From Auxenochlorella pyrenoidosa (taxonomy: Eukaryota; Chlorophyta; Trebouxiophyceae; Chlorellales; Chlorellaceae): DNA of 64,000 bases. Shown piece after piece: positions 51,671 through 63,021 of this stretch (position 1 is the first letter of the stretch; every line of letters starts with the position of its first letter). The notes beneath the pieces are model-generated. The model ran no database searches. It was not told the origin of the DNA and was given only the letters and a program-made list of their open reading frames with translations. The stretch is taken from positions 732,735 through 796,734 of the forward strand of contig KQ482003.1 in NCBI GenBank assembly GCA_001430745.1. The letters run 5' to 3'. The translations under genes and the position numbers were made by a program.

Positions 51671-54487
51671 ATGGCGCTGCGCAGACTGCACGGAGCTTTG
51701 GGTAGCCGGCTCCTAGGCTTACAGCTCACATGCGGCATCTCCGTCGGCAGTCAGGCCGCTGCGGGCAGCCCAGCCTTCATCTTTAGTCATCGGGGCTTCA
51801 GATCATCAAGTGAGGCCCGCTGCAGCGGCGATGTTGCAAGCCCCGCTGCCGCCGCTGCCAGTGCCGCCACTGCTTGCTGCCAGCGCCGCCGCTGCCCGTC
51901 AAGAGATTTGCTTGCCACCTGCAGGTGCACTTTTTGACTATTACACGGTGCTTGGCGTCTCGCGTGATGCAAGTGAAAGCGAGATCAAGAAGAAATATTA
52001 CCAGCTGGCAAAGAAGTATCACCCAGACACCAACCAGGCAAGCATACAGTGGTGCTGGCAGCAGCGGTGGGCAGCAAGCTGCAGGCAGAAGAGCAGCAAT
52101 GGCAGCTGCAACACAGATTTCAACTGTCCGTTGGGAGGCAGCCCAGTGCCTCCCTTCTGACTTGCGCTGCTGCCAGACCTGCGCTCCCCCCACCTGCTGC
52201 AGGGTGACCCCGAGGCGGCCAAGAAGTTCCAGGAGGTGCAGCGAGCGTACGACACGCTGCGGGACCCACAAAAGCGGCAGGTGCGCCCGCAGCCCGGCTG
52301 GAGCGAGCGCTGCTGCGCCCGGGGATGTCCGAAATGCATGCAACGCGTGGCAGAGCGCTGCGACGCGTGTGCTGCCCAGCCCCTGCCGCCGCAGCTTGCA
52401 GTGTTGCATTCTCCATTTTTACACGGCAAATCTCACAGCGCGGGCATGCCTGCAGAATGGGTTTTCCATGGAGGGGGTGCGAGAAGCAGCCCGAGCAAAG
52501 CTGTCACCGGGGCCCAACTTTGCTGCCTGATGCCTGCAGGCCTACGACGGCATGGGGCACGCTGCCTATGAGAACATGGAGTCCACGGGCGGCGCCCCCG
52601 GTGGGGGGCCAGGCGGGCCCTTCCCAGGGGCTGGCTTCGAGGTGAGGGGCCAGTGAGGGCGGCCGAACCCCGCCACGCTGACCAAGGGTCGGCAGGGTTG
52701 CCAGGTGAACTTGTTGCTGGGCCTCACATTGCAGCCCTGGCAGTGGTGGTGCATTCCTTGTGCTGGCACACCAGCCAGCCTGCCCAGCGAGGCCGGCTGC
52801 GGCAGGGAAGCGCACCGCCGCACTGGCAGTGTTGCCCTCATTTTGCTTGCCTGTCCACCCGGGGCTATGCAGGTGGATCCGGACGACCTCTTCAGGGAGT
52901 TCTTTGGCGGTGCTGGCCGCGGCGGCTTCCAGGTAGGGCCGGCACCCAGCAAGGCCCTGCCGGCAGCCGGGGAGGAGTGGACATGCAGCCTGTGCTTCCC
53001 GCTGCCCAGCAGGGGGCGAGGCGTGTTTGTGCCGCCATGTGCGCGTATGCTCCCTGCATCTGCCGCCCTCCAGCCTGTGCCAGACCCCAGCAGCGCGACG
53101 ATGCCCTCGGCCACTGCGCAGGGCACCATCTTTGAGCACATGTTTGGTGGCGGGGGCCGGGCCGGCTTTGGCGGCGTGCGCATGCGGCCGCGGCCCATCG
53201 TGCGCACCGCCCTGCGCGTCAGCTTTGAGGAGGCGGTGCGGGGCACCTCCAAGGTGGTGGACCTGTCCTCGCTGGGCATCCCGGGCATCGGCAGCAAGAC
53301 GGTGGAGATCAACATCCCGGCAGGTGGGCGGGCTCCCACTTCCTCGCAGCCAGGGCAACACCATTCCTGGTTTCCTGGTTTGAGCAACCCCCGGCCAGCG
53401 CTGTGAGCCCCCTTGCTCTCCATGCCACGTGGCGGCCGGATGCCCGCTCTCCGGCTGCATGCCCTCAACTTCCCACCCCTCTGCCTGCCCCGCCCAGCCC
53501 TGCAGGCGTGGACAACGGCTTCCAGCTGCGGCTGGAGGGCGTGGTGCCCGCCAGCCAGGGCATGCCGGCCGGCGACCTGCTGGTGAACATCGCGGTGGCG
53601 CGCTCCCCGGTCTTCCAGCGCGACGACTTTGACCTGTACGTGGACGTGCCCATAGACATGGTGGACGCCTGCCTGGGCACCTCGGTCGAGTGAGTGCCGC
53701 GGTTGGCCCCAACTTGTTGGCGGGCAGGGGTGGGTGTGCTTGGGCGCCTGCCCTGCCGTGGCAGGGGTAGGGGCCAGGACTGTCGCGCGCAGCCCGGTGC
53801 GAGCTGTATCGGCAAGCAGCCAGGAAAGGGGGCCTTCTGCTCAGGCAGCTATCCGGTAGCGCCGCAGAAGCAGCCATCTTCTGTGGAGATGTTCCTTCCC
53901 TGGAGGCTTGTACATCGCTGGACGGGCCGCTGCGTTGCTGCCGACTGAAGCCTCCAATCCCCGCCTGTCCATGTGCTGCCTGCAGCGTGCCCACCATCGA
54001 CGGCACCGCCGAGGTCAAGATCAAGCCCGGCACGCAGCCGGGCGACAAGCTGCGCATGCGCGGCTACGGCGTGAAGATGGACGTGGTGGGGCAGCGGGGG
54101 CGGCGCGGCGATCAGTACGTGACCGTGGCAGTGCGCATTCCTCGCAGCCTGACCGCAGAGCAGCGGCGGTTGCTTGAGGAGTACCGCAGCGCCGGCAAGG
54201 GCGGCGCCAGCAGAAAAAGCAGCGGCACCTCGAGCGGCAGCACACACAGCAGTGCAGGCAGCAGCGACAGCAAACATGCAGGTGCCAGCACGAGCAGCAG
54301 CGGAGGAGACAGCAGCACTAGCAGCAGCAGCGACCCAGGCAGCAGTGAAAGCAAGGACAGCAAGGGGCAAGCAGATGGCAGCGGCGGAGAAAGCAAGGCC
54401 AGCAGCGGCACTGAGGAGGGCGGGCGCAAGGAGGGTGAGAAGGAGCAGAAGAAGAAGCGGCGGCCCTTTTCTGGCTGGTTTTCATGA
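51671..54487 (+). CDS. Mitochondrial-type DnaJ (Hsp40) without the zinc-finger domain
   Basis: Co-chaperone that stimulates Hsp70 ATPase activity. Eight exons (51671-51809, 51925-52037, 52203-52280, 52540-52641, 52873-52932, 53122-53323, 53506-53689, 53986-54487) give 459 aa. The N-terminus ([19 protein letters not shown]) is Arg/Leu-rich without acidic residues, like a mitochondrial presequence. The J domain ([20 protein letters not shown]) has the HPD motif. A Gly/Phe-rich linker ([17 protein letters not shown]...HMFGGGG) leads directly into the C-terminal substrate-binding domains ([14 protein letters not shown]...[10 protein letters not shown]); the four CxxCxGxG repeats of type A DnaJ are absent, so it is a type B-like architecture. 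The tail is a long Ser/Gly-rich low-complexity region ending [12 protein letters not shown]. The intron 52038-52202 has a GC donor. Mitochondrial location is inferred. Confidence 0.92.
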
Positions 54488-54752
54488 CAATAGCCAAGAA
54501 GAAATGCCAAGATGCATTGTGAAGCAGGACAAGAACATCAATGTGCTCAGGCCAAGCTGTTGCAGGCTTCAGCGGGGGCCGACAGTGCGCTGTGCACGTC
54601 GCAATGCAAGACCTGACACGGCATAAACTGTTCCACTGCTGCTGTGATCGGGACAAGCCCTGTGCTGCGCTGCTGCAATAGGTGCTGTTTCAGGTCCAGG
54701 TTTGCTTGTCTTTCGTAAGAGTCGCCTTTGCAGCGCCGGGACAGGGTTTACC

Positions 54753-56498
54753 ATGTCTGGCGCCCTGCGCGCACGAGGCCTGCAGCTGGCCTCGCAGCTG
54801 AGCGCGGCAGAGGCGGCCTCGACCTCCCTGCGGGGCGCGGCACTTGTTCCGTGCCGGTGAGCATAAACCCGAAACCACGCGCAGGCCAGGGGCTACTCTA
54901 GCGATCTTCAAGCTAATTCGAAGGCTCAAAGCCATGCCGCGCCGCACACGGGGGTGACAGCCCCGGCTGTGTGCGTCTCGCCGCCGTCGTCGTGCGCACT
55001 GTGCACTGTGGTGATTTCCCTGATGCCAACACAGCAATAATGCACCCTACCTGTGTTGTAGGTACCACGGCGGCGGCGTGCCCGAGTACTGGGGGCGTGA
55101 CAGCCCGTGAGCCAAGCACACGCCTATTGCTCTCCAGGCGCCGGGTGCCTGTGCTTGCAACCGTGTACGCTGGGTGGCTATGTTTGGCTTAATAATCCGC
55201 GGCCCCTTCCCCCTGCGCAGGTACCACCCAGGTACCGACTTCCTGGGCACCCCGGTGAGTCGAGCAGCACTGCGGCCCTTGCGCGCACGGATCCCAGGGG
55301 CCCATCCTTGGCTGTCTGTTCACGTTATCTCAGGATTTGCCGATTTGGCAGGCAGCCTGCTCACCTGGCCTCGCCCGCACCTGTGCCACCTGCAGGCCAA
55401 CCACCTGGAAGTGAGGGTCACTGCCGCTGGCTTGCTCTGGACAGCATCTGGACAGCGGCCGGCCGGCCGCCGCATCCTGCATGCTGCTGCACGGCAGTCT
55501 GGTGGATGCCTGGCTGCCTGCCTTCCAGCCTGCAACGCGTGGCAACTCCTCCCAGTCACCCCGCGCCCCGCCTGTCGTGACCCCGCGGCCCCCACCCCCC
55601 GCAGCTGGCGGCCAAGCGCCCCGTGTCGCCGCACGTGTTTGAGATCACGGGGGTGCAGCCGCACTACAAGTTCCCGCTGGGCGCCATCTCTTCCATCACC
55701 AACCGCGCCACCGGCTGCATGCTGTCCGTGGGTGCGTGCGGCCCGCGCCTCGCCTTGCGCGCGCCTTGCTGCTGCTGCCGCGCGCTCTGACGTGGGCAGC
55801 AGATGTTCTCTGGTAGTCACTCGCGCCACTGGCTGCATGCTGATCGTGAGGGTTGGATGTCGCCGCCGTTTCCATGCTGGGGGCGGCGGCGTTGCTGTCA
55901 TTTGAGCAACACTTCTTGCTGCCGCATGGCGCTGCCGGCGCCTGTGCAGCGCGATATGAACCATTCCACTCCACTTGCGATGTATCTTCCTGCCGCTTCT
56001 CTCGGCGCTGGCGCAGCCCTTCTTCCCGCCAGTGCATCCGCCTCGGTCACAGAGCCTGCTTTGGCACGCCCGTGCAGGTACCGGCGCGGCTGCTTACCTG
56101 GCGCTGACGGGCGACCTGGGCGCCGCCATCTCCGCCTTCAAGGATGCCTACCCCCTGCTGGTGTTCCCCGCCAAGGCGCTGGTGGCCTTCCCGCTGGTGC
56201 GCAGCAACCACTGCTCGCGGCCGTCGCTGCGCACTTCCACTTGGGGCCGTAACCCAGGGATGCCTCACCAAGAGTATGTCGGCGCAGTGACAGAACCCCC
56301 ACCCCCACCCACCCACCCCTCCTGCAGATCTACCACTACTTGGCCGGCCTGCGCCACATCTACTGGGACCACGCCAAGTACGGCAACCAGGCGGACAAGC
56401 ACTCGGTGCTGGAGGTGCCGGCGGTGGAGGCCAGCAGCAAGGTGCTGCTGGGCGGCAGCGCGGCAGCCACCGTGCTGGCGGCCCTGTACAGTATCTGA
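54753..56498 (+). CDS. SDH3: Succinate dehydrogenase cytochrome b560 subunit (SDH3/SDHC)
   Basis: Membrane anchor of respiratory complex II that helps bind haem b and ubiquinone in the mitochondrial inner membrane. Exons: 54753-54856, 55062-55106, 55221-55254, 55605-55731, 56078-56196 and 56328-56498 (199 aa), with a likely extra 15-base micro-exon at 55396-55410 (204 aa). The N-terminus (MSGALRARGLQLASQLSAAE) fits a mitochondrial presequence. Signature KRPVSPHVFEI precedes YKFPLGAISSITNRATGCML (first membrane helix), and the final exon has HYLAGLRHIYWD, with the family's haem-ligand-region His in H-x-x-x-G-x-R-H, then a last helix to the terminus. Many plants carry a strongly diverged SDH3; this one keeps the classic signatures and is nuclear encoded. 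Confidence 0.93.
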
Positions 56499-57096
56499 GA
56501 CACGCGTCGGTTGGATGAAGCCGCAGAGCTTCCCTGATGATATTGCGGCAAGCAGCAACCCTTGCGCAGGCATTTGCTGCCGCAGCTCGTGCTCTCGCGC
56601 CCACATGATACATAAGCCTGACTGCTCGGTGCAAGGCAGGCGGCCTCCGTTGCACATGCCAGGCAGCCGGCTGCCCAGCAGGGGCAGCATGCCACAACCT
56701 GCTCCAACCATGCACTTTCTGCGACTGCAGTGCTCGCTTGATGCGGGCAGAATTGTAACCTCCTATGGAAGCAGGATTTTGCAGAAGGCAGTGCATTATA
56801 GGCCTGGGGTGGCAGGTGGGAAGTGATCAGCAGCAATGACGAGTGCTCACCCGTGCTGCTCAGGCTTCCACTGCATCACCGCTGCCAGCGTTTGGTTTGA
56901 CCATTGAAGGCCTTTGGCATCCATTGCGGTATGACAAGCAGGGCGGAAGAGCAAGCAAGGAGCGGTGCGGTAGCAGCGGGGGGTAGCAAGACCGGAAAAG
57001 CAGCTGACAAAGGGAGCGCAGGCTGTAAATTTGCAGAAAACAATGTCATTGTTGGGATACAAAGTGCCGTGTGGCATCACGTGCGCTACGCGGCCG
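56499..57096. other. Convergent intergenic region, SDH3 to methyltransferase
   Basis: Holds both 3' UTRs. A plus-strand TGTAA is at 56754; no minus-strand signal was found for the methyltransferase. No other gene was recognised. Confidence 0.55.
56754..56758 (+). promoter_or_regulatory. Poly(A) signal TGTAA (SDH3)
   Basis: TGTAA 255 bases downstream of the SDH3 stop. Confidence 0.5.
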
Positions 57097-60063
57097 TCAC
57101 GGCTTGGTTGTGATGAACACCCACGCGTTGTTGCCGATGATGCCGTGTGCGCCGTGGTGCAGGTGGTGCGCCGTCACGTTGTACCCCAGCATGCACACCT
57201 GCGGGCAGCCATGGGGCCTCATACCATTTCATTGGAAGGGCGCGCCTTCGAGGCCCGACACAACCCAAGCACAGCCAGGCAGCGGGGAGCCCTTGATGGC
57301 CCGGCCTAATCACCCTTGAGCGCACTGGAGCACACGCCCAGCCAGAGGGCGCAACACAGCCCCCCGACACGGCCACGCTTACACGCCCCCCCCCCNCCCC
57401 CCCGCCCCNNNNNNNNNNNNNNNNNNNNNNNNNNNNNNNNNNNNNNNNNNNNNNNNNNNNNNNNNNNNNNNNNNNNNNNNNNNNNNNNNNNNNNNNNNNN
57501 NNNNNNNNNNNNNNNNNNNNNNNNNNNNNNNNNNNNNNNNNNNNNNNNNNNNNNNNNNNNNNNNNNNNNNNNNNNNNNNNNNNNNNNNNNNNNNNNNNNN
57601 NNNNNNNNNNNNNNNNNNNNNNNNNNNNNNNNNNNNNNNNNNNNNNNNNNNNNNNNNNNNNNNNNNNNNNNNNNNNNNNNNNNNNNNNNNNNNNNNNNNN
57701 NNNNNNNNNNNNNNNNNNNNNNNNNNNNNNNNNNNNNNNNNNNNNNNNNNNNNNNNNNNNNNNNNNNNNNNNNNNNNNNNNNNNNNNNNNNNNNNNNNNN
57801 NNNNNNNNNNNNNNNNNNNNNNNNNNNNNNNNNNNNNNNNNNNNNNNNNNNNNNNNNNNNNNNNNNNNNNNNNNNNNNNNNNNNNNNNNNNNNNNNNNNN
57901 NNNNNNNNNNNNNNNNNNNNNNNNNNNNNNNNNNNNNNNNNNNNNNNNNNNNNNNNNNNNNNNNNNNNNNNNNNNNNNNNNNNNNNNNNNNNNNNNNNNN
58001 NNNNNNNNNNNNNNNNNNNNNNNNNNNNNNNNNNNNNNNNNNNNNNNNNNNNNNNNNNNNNNNNNNNNNNNNNNNNNNNNNNNNNNNNNNNNNNNNNNNN
58101 NNNNNNNNNNNNNNNNNNNNNNNNNNNNNNNNNNNNNNNNNNNNNNNNNNNNNNNNNNNNNNNNNNNNNNNNNNNNNNNNNNNNNNNNNNNNNNNNNNNN
58201 NNNNNNNNNNNNNNNNCAAGATCAGCAGATGAGTGCGGGGAAGGTGTGAGGCGGGCAGGGCGGGGCACGCGGCAGGTGCAGAGGCAGCCTGCTGCACCGG
58301 CACCAACCAGCACGTGCTGCCTGCACCGGTGCCCAGCCGATGGGCTGGGCTGGCGCCTCACCGGCGAGAAGGGCACAGTGAAGATGTGCGAGCCGCCGGG
58401 CTTGAGGATGCGCTTGATTTCATAGTGCGCCTGGTAGGGGCTGGCCACCCGGGACATCATCTGCGGGCGCAGGGCGCACGTGGGCGCGGCAACAACAGCA
58501 GGACGCGCAGACAATGAAGTTGCATGCACCTGTGAGCCAGCCTCCAGGTTTGTACCGGCAGGGACAACCAACGCCATGAGCGGGCGAGGGGCGGCGCCAG
58601 GCAGGGGCAGGCCGGCCTTGCCTCGCTGCTGATCACGAGGTCAAAGGTGTTGTCTGCAAAGGACGTGCGCTGCAGGTCCTCGTGGCGCACGCCGCGCACC
58701 ACCGCACCCGGCGCCAGCTCCGCGCTCACAAACTCGCTGCAAGGTAAAGGTGGAAAGTCAAGGAAAAGGTAAGCTGCAAGGGGTGTGCAGAGTAGGCGGG
58801 AGGAGCAGGTGACACTCGCGGGCGTGCCTGGCCCGCTGCTGGGCCGGGCGTGCAGGAGGGCCAGTGTAGGCAGGCGGGCATGCTGCTTGCGACAAAGCAG
58901 GCAGCGCAGGCCGGCTTCTGCCGTGCGTCGGCTCTCAACCAAAAAAGCAACCCCAAATCAAGCAGCGTCGTTCCCACAGTCGCCGCCCACCTACACACAT
59001 AGCCCACCGCCGACGACAGGATGTTGTGCAGCACGCCCGAGCACTGGGTGTGGTAGATGCTCAGGTCGCTGAGCGCAAGCTCGTTCAGGCTGCGGAAGTT
59101 GCGCCCCGTCAGGCGCCACGCCTCGGGCAGCGCGGCCTCCGCAATCTGCCGCAGGCGGTTGAAGCTGCTGCAGCGTGAGCAGCGGCCCTCCTCCCTGCGT
59201 GGGGCGGCCCGGGCAGCAACAGCACGGCGGCATCGTGAGCCATCAGTGCAACGCATGTCCTGGCGACATTGTGCAAGCCCATGCCGCACTGCTGTGCGCA
59301 GGTGAGGCTGGCGACTTTGGATCGCGGATCGCAAACTCCATCCATGCGTTCTACCCAGCATTGTCGATAGCGGCAAAGCGACCGGAAACACTGGCAGTTC
59401 AGCCCTCACAGCAGAACCCTGGTTCTTGGCGGTACAGCATGCAGGCCTTTGCGGGGGGCCCCATACACGCAGCACCCACCGGACATTCATGCCGCCAAAC
59501 TTGATCGACTGCTGCGTTGCGCCGCACACGGGGCAGAAGACTGGCGCAATCGGCTGGCTCTCCGCCACGAGCTGCTCAAACTTTGTGGGCCAGCCCTCCT
59601 TCTCCACCACACGATCAAATGTTGACGCCTGCAGGCAGGCCAACACGTGCGGGCATGCTCGCAGGCAAGCATAGCATCGCTTCTCTAACGAAGCACGCCT
59701 GTCGCAGCGGCCGACTGGAATGCCCTAGGCCCCCCAAACGGCAGAAGCGCGCCTGTCACATACTCATGTTGCGAGGCCCAGACTCGTGTGCACTCTCACC
59801 TCGACTGCCGTCTCCCAGCTGCACATCTCGTGCGGCTGCAGCTGTCTTCGCGTCCCGCTACTGCCCAGGGTGGCGAAACCCCAGCCACCGTACGATGCAA
59901 GATCGTCAGCATCTTGTTCCGCAACGTTGACACTGCTGCTGCTGGCTGGCCACGCGCCGCTACGGGCGGCCAGCGTGAGCAGCAGCCACACGCCCGCCAG
60001 CAGCGCACCGCATCGCAGCAGCAGCCCCAGCTTGCTGTGGGGTGGTGTGTAGGCCCGGCCCAT
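57097..60063 (-). CDS. Membrane-anchored class I SAM-dependent methyltransferase, interrupted by assembly gap
   Basis: Minus-strand exons 59800-60063, 59480-59628, 58991-59194, 58622-58736 and 58362-58460, then the gap, then the last exon 57097-57198. The N-terminus has a type II signal anchor (LLLRCGALLAGVWLLLTLAA) after a short cytosolic stretch, so the enzyme probably faces the Golgi/ER lumen. A four-Cys ribbon follows (CPVCG...CSRCSSF), then a Methyltransf_11-like domain: LSSAVGYVCSEFVS, FADNTFDLVISSE and HYEIKRILKPGGSHIFTVPF. The last exon ends NAWVFITTKP. Exon(s) between TVPFSP and the last exon fall in 57409-58216 and are missing. The substrate is unknown. The intron 58461-58621 has a GC donor. 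The start at 60063 (MGRAYTPPHS) is the only plausible ATG before the anchor. Confidence 0.82.
57409..58216. other. Assembly gap (808 Ns, plus one N at 57396)
   Basis: Flanked on the left by a poly-C run (from 57386), a common cause of sequencing failure. It lies inside the methyltransferase gene and very likely hides coding sequence. Confidence 0.97.
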
Positions 60064-60721
60064 GGCTTTGGCCGCTGGGGCCGGGCAAGCGGGAAGTGCG
60101 CTCCCTGGTGGCTGCAGGGGCTTTGCCGGATATATACTTGAATCGGGATGATCACTTGCAACAATCAAAGCCAACAGGAACCAAGCGGGGGCCTTTGCTG
60201 AGGCATGGCGCGCTCAAACGAGCCAGCACAGCACAGCAGGGAGCAACCGGAAGGCAGCGGTACCTCCATCGTCTGCAGATGTTTGCATACAGACCGTGCC
60301 AACTGCGCTGCGTTCTTCCCACGTGCAAGCGAGCACTCCTCCTCCCCAGCCCGTGGTTCTGGTCGCGCCCTGCGCCTCACAAGACTAAGCAAACGAGTGA
60401 GCGATGGGATCGGGTCTTGCCGAGGGCGTCGGCGCCGCTCCGCGACATGATTCCTGCGCTCTTGCGTTTGACGGCGCTTTGGCGGCCGGGCAGTCGCCAG
60501 GAGTTGATTGCATCAATATTTCTGTGCCTGAGACCTCCCCTGCAGGGCCGTTGCGGGAGGGCAGTCCGTCTGCCGCTGCCAGCCGCCCTCCCCCCGCCCG
60601 CCGCTGACTTGCTTGGGCCCCGGCCCTGCTGCAGGCCTGCTGTTGTTCAACCACCTCAGGGGGCATTGTTAGGGACCCATCGCGTTTGCCGGTGGCACGG
60701 TTGGAGTAGAGGCGGAGCGCC
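60064..60721. other. Divergent intergenic region, methyltransferase to SF3A2
   Basis: 658 bases between two divergent start codons; contains the candidate TATA element and nothing else recognised. Confidence 0.55.
60130..60136 (-). promoter_or_regulatory. Candidate TATA box of the methyltransferase gene
   Basis: ATATATA-type sequence 67-73 bases upstream of the start codon at 60063, in an otherwise GC-rich region. Position suits a TATA element but there is no other support. Confidence 0.3.
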
Positions 60722-62736
60722 ATGTCGTTCCTTGACGCGCGCGAGCATGGTGCGTTCTGCGGGTCACCTGTCCCGACAAGAGTTGCTTGGCGTACTTGCC
60801 CGACTGCCCACTGCTTGCGGGTTCATCCAGTGCACTCGTGCCCGCGCTAAAAAAGTTGACTTGTCTCCCGCTTGCAGGCTCGAAGCCGGGCAGCGGCTTT
60901 GTGTCGCAGCAGCAGGAGGTGAGGGGGAAGGAGGCTATGCCCGCGTTGCCATCCTCACAACCCAGCCGCGCTTTACCCCCCTGCTTGCATACTTTCACCT
61001 GTCCACCGCCCCCAAACCCCACCCCACCCCACCCCCACCACCCCCACACACACACTCTGCAGGCAATCGACCGGCGCGAGCGGCTGCGGCGGCTGGCCCT
61101 GGAGACGATTGACCTCTCCAAGGACCCCTACTTCATGCGCAACCACCTGGGCCAGGTGCGCCCAGGGATGCCGGCCTGTTCTCTCTAGCAAAGGCTTGTC
61201 TCAGCAGCAGCAGCGGCGGCAGCTCCTGCCGGCACAAGTCCTCACTTGAGCTTCTGACGTCCTGCCGATTCGAACAGCAACGGTGGTGGGAGGGCTGTCA
61301 ACCAACGTGTGTCCCGTTCGCGCACGCTCCTGCCCCCGCAGTACGAGTGCCGCCTGTGTCTGACCCTGCACACAAACGAGGGCAACTACCTGGCGCACAC
61401 GCAAGGTGGGGTGCTCGCAAGCGTCAGCTCGGCATCCCAGGCGCCGACAGTGGGTGGCAGGGGCCCTCGCTGTTTGCACGCCTCGCCAAGCCCTCCCTGC
61501 ACACCCGCCATGCCCCTTGTCTTCCGCAGGCAAGCGCCACCAGCAAAACCTGGCCAAGCGTGCGGCGCGGGAAGCCGCGGAGAAGCCGGTGGCGCCCGCG
61601 CCGCAGCGCCGCGTGGCCATCAAGAAGACTGTGCGCATCGGGCGGCCCGGGTACCGCGTCACCAAGCAGTTTGACGCGGAGACCGGCACGCGCGGCCTGC
61701 TGTTCCAGGTGCGCGGATGCATTGCGCAGGGGGCCGCACCGCTGTGCTTTCCGCAATAAATGGCTGATCCACGTGTGTTGTGGAGGGCGGCACCTGAGGT
61801 CGGCCGTGAGGTCGGCCGGTGACCAGGGAGTGCTGCTGCCTGCTGCCTCCATGCCCTCCACACCGCCAACCTCCGTGCTCCCTTCCGCCGCCCTCGCAGA
61901 TTGAGTACCCGGAGATTGAGGAGGGCACCAAGCCGCGGCACCGCGTCATGTCCAGCTACGAGCAGCGCAAGGAGCCGTGGAGCAAGGAGTGGCAGTACCT
62001 GCTGTTTGCGGCGGAGCCCTATGTGAGTTCCCGCTTGTCTGATCGAGGCTGTAGGCAAGGCCGCAGGTCGGGCTCGTAGGTAGAGGCAGGCGGGCATTGG
62101 GAACGGGACAATGCAGGCCTGCCTGCTGAACTGCGCTGCCTGCTTGGCTTCCCAACCCAGCCAGCGGGGCCTGCTGCTGCCGCCTCAACCCCCCGTGCTG
62201 CCTGCCTGCAGGAGGTCATCGCCTTCAAGATCCCCAGCTACGAGGTGGAGAAGCACCCGGAGAAGCTCTTCACCCACTGGTGAGCCGCCCTGCCCGCCGC
62301 CTCCGCATGCTGCCGGCCTTATTACCCCAGTGTCCCAGCGCGCCTGCCCGGGATGCCGTCCTGTGGGGCCAGGCGTCGCAATCACGCCCTTTGCCAGTGC
62401 TAGACGTCGCTGCTGCAAACCTGCGCATCACTCCCCCCTCCCTGGCCCTCTCTGCCTGGCAGGGACCCTGACAACAAGGTCTACTCGCTGCAGCTGCCCT
62501 TCAAGGCGCCAGCGCCCGGCGCGCCCAGCAGCCGGCCAGCCGGGGCGCCCACACCAGGCGGCCCGCAGCAGCAGCTGCCGCCTCCGCCGCAGTTTGGCAT
62601 GCCGCCGCCGCAGCAGCGCTTTGGCGGGCCGCCTCCGCCGCAGCACTTTGGGGGCCCGCCCCCGCCGCAGCACTTCGGAGGCCCACCTCCCCCGCAGTTT
62701 GGCCGCCCGCCACCGCCCTACCCCATGAGGATGTGA
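60722..62736 (+). CDS. SF3A2: Splicing factor 3A subunit 2 (SF3a66/Prp11)
   Basis: SF3a66 is a U2 snRNP protein that binds near the branch site with SF3a60 and SF3a120. Eight exons: 60722-60749, 60878-60918, 61063-61155, 61342-61405, 61530-61708, 61900-62022, 62212-62279 and 62463-62736, totalling 289 aa. Landmarks: RRERLRRLALETIDLSKDPY, the U1-type C2H2 zinc finger (YECRLCLTLHTNEGNYLAHT then GKRHQQNL), IGRPGYRVTKQ, IEYPEIEEGTKPRHRVMSSY and EQRKEPWSKEWQYLLFAAEP. The C-terminus is proline-rich with three GGPPPPQ units, much shorter than the animal proline-rich tail. The first exon carries only nine whole codons (MSFLDAREH). All introns are GT-AG. A TGTAA lies 60 bases past the stop. Its complex partner SF3A3 is in the same window. 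Confidence 0.96.
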
Positions 62737-62795
62737 GCGTGGCACATCATGTGTTGTTTGCGGCGTTTGTACACTCTTGTTGCAGCAGCGTAATT

Positions 62796-62800
62796 TGTAA
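62796..62800 (+). promoter_or_regulatory. Poly(A) signal TGTAA (SF3A2)
   Basis: TGTAA 60 bases after the SF3A2 stop. Confidence 0.7.
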
Positions 62801-63021
62801 TGGCTGTACTCGGCTGTTCATGGGAGTGCAGTGCCGAGTGATGGGCAAGAGACAACAGAACAAGGGAGCCTGAGCGGGGAAAGCGAAGCATAGAGACAAA
62901 AGAACTCGAGGCATTAGAGTGGGCAATTGCAGCATAAGTTGGAAGTCAGCTGTTGATCTGGGCGGCAGCCCTGATGCATGCCAATGGGCAGGCTGGTTGG
63001 GACAACTGGGGACAAACAACC

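Noticed and set aside
57086..58577. Long open frames of 369-423 codons across the second gap
   Set aside because: Same artefact: unresolved Ns read as open codons.
61255..61285. T-loop-like GATTCGAAC resembling a tRNA T-arm
   Set aside because: It lies in SF3A2 intron 4 and I could not find matching acceptor, D or anticodon stems on either strand.
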